This document shows positions 60,103 through 64,000 of a stretch of DNA of 64,000 bases, one piece after another (position 1 is the first letter of the stretch; every line of letters starts with the position of its first letter). The notes under the pieces were generated by a model that searched no databases, was not told where the DNA came from, and was given only the letters and a program-made list of their open reading frames with translations. Position numbers and translations under genes: made by a program. This stretch comes from Saccharothrix tamanrassetensis. Its GTDB lineage: Bacteria; Actinomycetota; Actinomycetes; Mycobacteriales; Pseudonocardiaceae. The stretch is from contig NZ_JACHJN010000001.1 of the NCBI RefSeq assembly GCF_014203665.1, positions 186,001 through 250,000 of the forward strand. Direction: 5' to 3'.

Positions 60103-60696
60103 ATGCCCAAGGTCATCGACCACGACGCACGTCGGGAGCACATCGTCGACGTGACCTGGGGCCTGATCGTCCGGGGTGGCCTGGAAGCCGCCACCATGCG
60201 CGAGATCGCCACCGCCGCCGGGTTCGCCAACGGCGCGCTGAAGCGCTACTTCGCCAGCAAGGACGCCTTGGTGGAGGCCACTTTCGACCGCGCCCTGTCC
60301 ATGGTGCACGCGCACATCGCCGGTTCGACGGCCGACCGCTCGGGCCTGGAAGCGTTGCGCGCCATGTGCTACGGCGCGATGCCACTGGACGCCAAGCGGG
60401 TGACAGCGGGCCGGGTGCTGCTCGTGTTCTGGCAGATGTCGTTGTCCAACAAGGCTTTGCACGACCGCTACCTGGAGCACCTGCGCGGCTGGCGCGGCCT
60501 GCTGCACGAGCACGTCCAGCGGGGCCGGGAGGACGGCGACATCCGCACGTCGACGCCCGACGAGCAACTGGTGGACGAGATCGTGCTGATGAACGCCGGC
60601 GCGAACGTGATGAGCCTGGTCGGTCCGCGCTACTCGACCAAGAAGCTCCAGAAGCAGCACCTGGACTCGTTCTTCGAGCGCATCACCCAGCCGTAG
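60103..60696 (+). CDS. TetR family transcriptional regulator
   Basis: A 197-residue regulator. The HTH is ATMREIATAAGFANGALKRY (residues about 32-51) and a TetR_C-like ligand domain follows, with LVFWQMSLSNKALHDRYLEH. ATG has GAGGAG six bases upstream. The promoter region at 60065-60076 holds CTACAAGCGTAG, two half-sites resembling the palindrome at 62716-62737. It probably represses itself and neighbouring catabolic genes until a ligand binds. Convergent with the HSL-type gene across a shared terminator. Confidence 0.92.
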   Translation: MPKVIDHDARREHIVDVTWGLIVRGGLEAATMREIATAAGFANGALKRYFASKDALVEATFDRALSMVHAHIAGSTADRSGLEALRAMCYGAMPLDAKRVTAGRVLLVFWQMSLSNKALHDRYLEHLRGWRGLLHEHVQRGREDGDIRTSTPDEQLVDEIVLMNAGANVMSLVGPRYSTKKLQKQHLDSFFERITQP

Positions 60697-60704
60697 CCAC
60701 CCCG

Positions 60705-60764
60705 CGCACCGGTCCGCCCCGCCGGGTGCTCGGCGCCGGACGCTCGACGGGGCGGACCGGTGCG
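60705..60764. terminator. Bidirectional hairpin terminator between TetR and HSL-type genes
   Basis: CGCACCGGTCCGCCCCG (60705-60721) and CGGGGCGGACCGGTGCG (60748-60764) are a perfect 17-bp inverted repeat with a 26-base loop, placed between two convergent stop codons. Confidence 0.85.
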
Positions 60765-60765
60765 G

Positions 60766-61692
60766 TCAGAAGACGTCGGTGAGGAACGCGGTCACGTCCG
60801 CGTGGGACACCGGGGAAGCCGGCAGGTCCGTGTGGAGGCCGTAGAAGCCGTGGACCTGACCGTCGTACCGCTTCAACGTCGTTGCCACACCGGCTCTTTC
60901 CAGTCGGGCGGCGTACTGCTCCCCCTCCGTCCGCAGGACGTCGTACTCCGCGATCATCACCAGCGCGGTCGGCAGCCCGGTCAAGTCCACCGCCCGTGAG
61001 GGCAGCAGGTGGGGGTCGTTCAGGTCCGACGGCGATGAGGCGTACTGCCGGAAGAAGAACCTCATCGCGTCGGCGGTCATCCCGAAGCCCTCGGCGCAGT
61101 CCGCATAGGACCGCGACCCGTCGTCGGGGTGCGCCGTCACGGGGCAGACGAGGACCTGTGCCGTGATCCGGGGCCCGCCGCGATCCCGGCTCAGCATCGA
61201 GATCACGGTGGCCAGGTTGCCGCCCGCGCCCTCGCCGCCGACGGCGATGCGGGAACCGTCGATCCCGTACTTCCAGCCGTTCGCGGCGAGCCACGTCAGC
61301 ACCGCGTAGCAGTCCTCCGGCGCGGCCGGGAACGGGTGCTCGGGGGCCAGTCGGTACTCCACCGACGCCACCGCGACGCCGCCGTCCCGGCAGACGCGGC
61401 GGTTGGGGATCTCGTTCTCCTCCAGGCTGCCCAGCGTCCAGCCGCCGCCGTGCAGCCAGACGAACAGCGGCACGGGCCCGGTCACCTCGGGCAGGTAGAG
61501 CCGGACCCGCAGGTCGCCCGCCGGTCCGGGGACGGCCAGGTCGGTGACCGAGCGGACCTCGGCCAGGTCGTCGGGCGGCACCAGCCCGGCGGCGAACGCG
61601 GCACGGAGCTCGGCGGCCGTCTGCGGCGCCGTGCCCGCGGGTGGCGCAGCCGTGGCCGAGAGCATCTCGGCGACGGCGGGGTCGAGCGGCAT
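60766..61692 (-). CDS. HSL-type alpha/beta hydrolase homologue lacking the nucleophile Ser
   Basis: A 308-residue alpha/beta-hydrolase of the hormone-sensitive-lipase group. The oxyanion motif HGGGW (81-85), Asp251 (EYDVL) and His281 (GQVHGF) are in place. The nucleophile elbow, normally Gly-Asp-Ser-Ala-Gly-Gly, reads GEGAGG with Gly155 where Ser should be (codon GGC). So ordinary ester hydrolysis is unlikely; a binding or non-hydrolytic role is possible. It is followed upstream by the aldo/keto reductase on the same strand with a 25-bp gap, so the two form an operon. Confidence 0.9.
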   Translation of the reverse strand: MPLDPAVAEMLSATAAPPAGTAPQTAAELRAAFAAGLVPPDDLAEVRSVTDLAVPGPAGDLRVRLYLPEVTGPVPLFVWLHGGGWTLGSLEENEIPNRRVCRDGGVAVASVEYRLAPEHPFPAAPEDCYAVLTWLAANGWKYGIDGSRIAVGGEGAGGNLATVISMLSRDRGGPRITAQVLVCPVTAHPDDGSRSYADCAEGFGMTADAMRFFFRQYASSPSDLNDPHLLPSRAVDLTGLPTALVMIAEYDVLRTEGEQYAARLERAGVATTLKRYDGQVHGFYGLHTDLPASPVSHADVTAFLTDVF

Positions 61693-61717
61693 GGCTCGGG
61701 ACCTCCTGGTGGGGTGG

Positions 61718-62683
61718 CTACCAGGAGCCGTCGGCGTTGACCGCGCGGTCGGTCCACAGTGGATCGAGCGCGGCGCGGAGTTCCGCGCCGTGATCGGCGG
61801 CGAGGCGGAGCGCGCCGAGGTTGTCCTCCAACTGCGACAGCCTGCTGACGCCGAACAGCACGTTGGCGACGGCGGGGTTGGTCAGGCAGAACGCGATGGC
61901 GACCTGGGCGGCGCTCGCGTCGTACCGGGCGGCGACCTCGGCCACCTTGTCGGCGGCCTCGCGGATGGCGTCGCGGATGCCACCGGGGTCGGCGCCGATC
62001 TTGCGCTCGGGGAACTTGCGCCCGGCGAGGATGCCGCCCTCGAAGATGTCGGAGGCCTGCAACGCGAGCCGGCCGGAGGAGAAGTAGCCGCCGTAGAACT
62101 CGCCCTCGGCCATGGTGCGCCGGGCGATGCTGTACTTCAACTGGGCGAACGCGGGCGGTGTCAGGCCTTCCCGCTCGGCGAACTCCAGCGCGGTCGCCAG
62201 GTCCGAGGCGACCCAGTTGTTGACGCCCCAGGTGTCGAAGCGCCCGGCGCGGATCTGCTCGGCGACGTCGGTGACGATCGACGGGATGTCCGGCGGGGAC
62301 ATGTAGTCGCCGACCACCACGCTGTCGGCCTTCTCGATCCCGATGCGCTCCAGCGAGGTCGTCATCTGCTGCTCGAAGCTCGTCGTGGGGTACTCCCACA
62401 GCCACAGCTTCCCGCACAGGTGGTAGTCCTCGCGGGCGATCCCGGCGGCGCGCACGGCTTCGCCGAAGATGATGTCGGTGCGTGCCTGCTCGGCGTGCGG
62501 ACCCATGTTGTAGTGCGCGACGTCGAACAGCGTCACGCCGGCGTCGACGGCGCGCCGCAGCAGCGCGACGGCGTCGTCGAAGTCCATCCGGTCCCAGGTG
62601 TTCCACGAGCCGAGACCGAACAGCGGCACCTGCGGGCCGCCGGGCCCCAACTGCCGGACCGGTACGCGGGCTGCCTCACCCAT
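61718..62683 (-). CDS. Aldo/keto reductase family oxidoreductase
   Basis: A 321-residue TIM-barrel oxidoreductase. Catalytic Asp54 (TLFDVAHY), Tyr58 (HYNMGPHAE) and Lys92 (CGKLWLW) are present; the fourth, usually His in a Leu-x-His turn, is Gly125-Asp126 (VVVGDYMSPP), as also varies in Kv-beta-like members. NADPH binding is suggested by FGVSRLSQLEDNL near the C-terminus. ATG at 62683 with GAGGAG five bases upstream. First gene of an operon with the HSL-type protein, divergent from an amidohydrolase over a palindrome. Confidence 0.9.
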   Translation of the reverse strand: MGEAARVPVRQLGPGGPQVPLFGLGSWNTWDRMDFDDAVALLRRAVDAGVTLFDVAHYNMGPHAEQARTDIIFGEAVRAAGIAREDYHLCGKLWLWEYPTTSFEQQMTTSLERIGIEKADSVVVGDYMSPPDIPSIVTDVAEQIRAGRFDTWGVNNWVASDLATALEFAEREGLTPPAFAQLKYSIARRTMAEGEFYGGYFSSGRLALQASDIFEGGILAGRKFPERKIGADPGGIRDAIREAADKVAEVAARYDASAAQVAIAFCLTNPAVANVLFGVSRLSQLEDNLGALRLAADHGAELRAALDPLWTDRAVNADGSW

Positions 62684-62715
62684 GAGCACTCCTCACTGAC
62701 CACGGGAAGTTTCGG

Positions 62716-62737
62716 TTAGTCTACATACATAGACTAA
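62716..62737. promoter_or_regulatory. Perfect 22-bp palindrome between divergent catabolic genes
   Basis: Arms TTAGTCTA (62716-62723) and TAGACTAA (62730-62737) around CATACA. Size and spacing suit a TetR-type operator. It sits 33 bp upstream of the reductase start and 73 bp before the amidohydrolase start, so one bound dimer could control both. Confidence 0.75.
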
Positions 62738-62809
62738 AAGCCGGGAGATCCCCTTTAGCGGTGCCTATACTGTCACCGCTTCATCTACACCTGTTGACGG
62801 AGGACCACC

Positions 62810-64000
62810 GTGCCCACTCCCCCGCCCGCCGACCTCGTGCTCACCGGCGGCACGGTGCTGACCTTCGACCCGGACGACCGCGAAGCCGGGGCGCTGGCCG
62901 TCGCGGACGGTTCGGTGATCGGCGTCGGCGACGTCGGGCACCTCGTCGGCCCCGACACCCGCGTGGTGGACCTGCACGGCAGGACCGTGCTGCCCGGCAT
63001 CAACGACTCGCACCTGCACGCAGCGTGGCTGGGCGCGCTCTGGCCGGACACCCTGCTCGGCGGCGGGGGCATGGGCGGCGAGCAGGCCGGGGAGTCGGCC
63101 GGACCGCTGGTCGCCGACGCCGAGGCGCGGCGGGCGGCGATCCTGCGCGCCGGCGAGGTCGTCTCCCGGCTGGGCATCACCAGCTACACCGAACCCGGCC
63201 TGGGCCCGGGCGAGGACGGGGGCCGGACCGGCTGCTTCTCCGCCGCCGTGCTGGACGAGTACACCGCACTGGCCGCCGCCGGCAGGCTCAACGCCCGGGT
63301 GACCGTGCTGCGGCTGTTCGGCGAACTGGACGGACCCAGCTCCCTGGCCGACTTCGAACGCGGCCTGGCCACGCCCGCCCCCGAAGCCGATCCGCGCTGG
63401 CTCAACGTGACCGGCGTGAAGATCTTCGCCGACGGCATCCCGCCGATGCGTTCCGCGTGGACGCACCGCTGCTACCACGACGGCACCTCCGGGCACCTGT
63501 TGGTGGACGGCGCCCAGGACACCGAGCGGGAAGCCAACCTGCGTCGGATGATCGACCTCGCGCACCGCGCGGGCGCGCAGATCGGCGTGCACGCGACCGG
63601 CGACCGCTCGATCGAGACGGTGGTCTCGGCGATGGCCGACGCGATCGCCGCGCACGGCCCGGCGGGCAGGCACTACCTGATCCACGGCGACCTGGTGTCC
63701 GCCGACGTGCTGGCCCGCCTGCCCGGGCTCGGCATCGGCCTGAACACCCAGCCGGGCATCGCGGCCGCCACCGGCCCGTGGCTGGCGGCGGCACTAGGCG
63801 ACGACGCGCTGCGCGAGGCGTGGCCGCTGCGCGAGGCCTTCGCGCACGGCGTGCCGGTGTGCCTGAGCTCGGACGCCCCGGTGATCGAACCGGACTGGCG
63901 GCGCTGGGTCGCGGCGGCGGCGGAGCGGATCGGCGCCACCCCCGGCCCGGAGCTGATGCGCCGGCTGCTGCGCGCCTACACCGTGAACCCGGCGGTGCAG
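62810..64000 (+). CDS. Amidohydrolase family protein, YtcJ-like (runs off the right edge)
   Basis: GTG at 62810 with GGAGG six bases upstream; 397 residues are visible and the frame is open to the window end. It opens ADLVLTGGTVLTFDPDD, and the metal motif His68-x-His70 lies in LPGINDSHLHAAW. Further ligands follow: VKIFADGIPP, GVHATGDRS, LIHGDLV and LSSDAPV. This matches the YtcJ/Amidohydro_3 group, cytosolic metal-dependent hydrolases of amide or cyclic C-N bonds. It lies divergent from the reductase/HSL operon and shares a palindromic operator, which suggests a small catabolic regulon. Confidence 0.92.
   Translation, partial: MPTPPPADLVLTGGTVLTFDPDDREAGALAVADGSVIGVGDVGHLVGPDTRVVDLHGRTVLPGINDSHLHAAWLGALWPDTLLGGGGMGGEQAGESAGPLVADAEARRAAILRAGEVVSRLGITSYTEPGLGPGEDGGRTGCFSAAVLDEYTALAAAGRLNARVTVLRLFGELDGPSSLADFERGLATPAPEADPRWLNVTGVKIFADGIPPMRSAWTHRCYHDGTSGHLLVDGAQDTEREANLRRMIDLAHRAGAQIGVHATGDRSIETVVSAMADAIAAHGPAGRHYLIHGDLVSADVLARLPGLGIGLNTQPGIAAATGPWLAAALGDDALREAWPLREAFAHGVPVCLSSDAPVIEPDWRRWVAAAAERIGATPGPELMRRLLRAYTVNPAVQ

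Overview
The window is chromosomal DNA of a high-GC actinomycete. Coding frames show strong G/C at third codon positions, GTG starts are common, and genes are often coupled through GTGA or ATGA overlaps. The protein set (GtrA/GtrB polysaccharide genes, DUF5682, DUF4132, DUF6895, STAND NTPases, VOC and SARP-like TPR proteins) suggests a filamentous soil actinomycete, perhaps Pseudonocardiales (Saccharothrix, Actinosynnema or Lentzea type). That placement is inference. I saw no rRNA, tRNA, CRISPR array, insertion sequence or phage block.

Layout. 1-8.1 kb: partial DUF6892 gene, pirin, a divergent intracellular S8 protease / TPR-CHAT protease pair, a secreted trypsin-like protease and a PIG-L lipoprotein. 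8.3-12 kb: a three-gene operon (GtrB-type glycosyltransferase, GtrA flippase, YfhO-like membrane protein) ending in a strong hairpin. 12-15.6 kb: AraC regulator, VOC protein, secreted glycoside hydrolase. 15.8-30.2 kb: a large minus-strand operon resembling E. coli yehI-yehL-yehM-yehP-yehQ (two DUF4132 proteins, MoxR-like AAA+ ATPase, DUF5682-VWA fusion, SWIM protein). It is preceded by an NLR-like STAND NTPase whose N-terminus has a RHIM-like amyloid signalling motif. Divergent from it is a Fic protein whose catalytic His is Gln. 31.9-36 kb: TPR protein, a decayed stretch, siderophore-interacting reductase plus DUF4287 protein, secreted beta-propeller.

36.2-39.1 kb holds the most novel-looking unit: a tightly coupled operon of a 56-residue precursor-like peptide, an unrecognised protein, a DUF6895 protein and an intact cytoplasmic class C beta-lactamase-fold serine hydrolase. 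It looks like an undescribed ribosomal-peptide or signalling system. 39-46 kb: ceramidase-like hydrolase, lipoprotein, three-subunit YagTSR-like molybdenum oxidoreductase. 46-49.6 kb: Ski2-like helicase with an N-terminal zinc ribbon. 49.6-50.8 kb: broken genes. 50.9-53.1 kb: secreted phytase-like protein.

53.1-58.5 kb: aspartate 4-decarboxylase and aspartate:alanine exchanger, a complete proton-motive aspartate decarboxylation cycle, with a second exchanger paralogue transcribed divergently. 58.5-64 kb: MerR regulator, a GNAT protein lacking its middle, a TetR regulator, an HSL-family esterase without its catalytic Ser, an aldo/keto reductase and an amidohydrolase. A 22-bp palindrome sits between the last two. 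The window has several proteins that keep a fold but lose the key residue (Fic, HSL esterase, ceramidase-like, GNAT).
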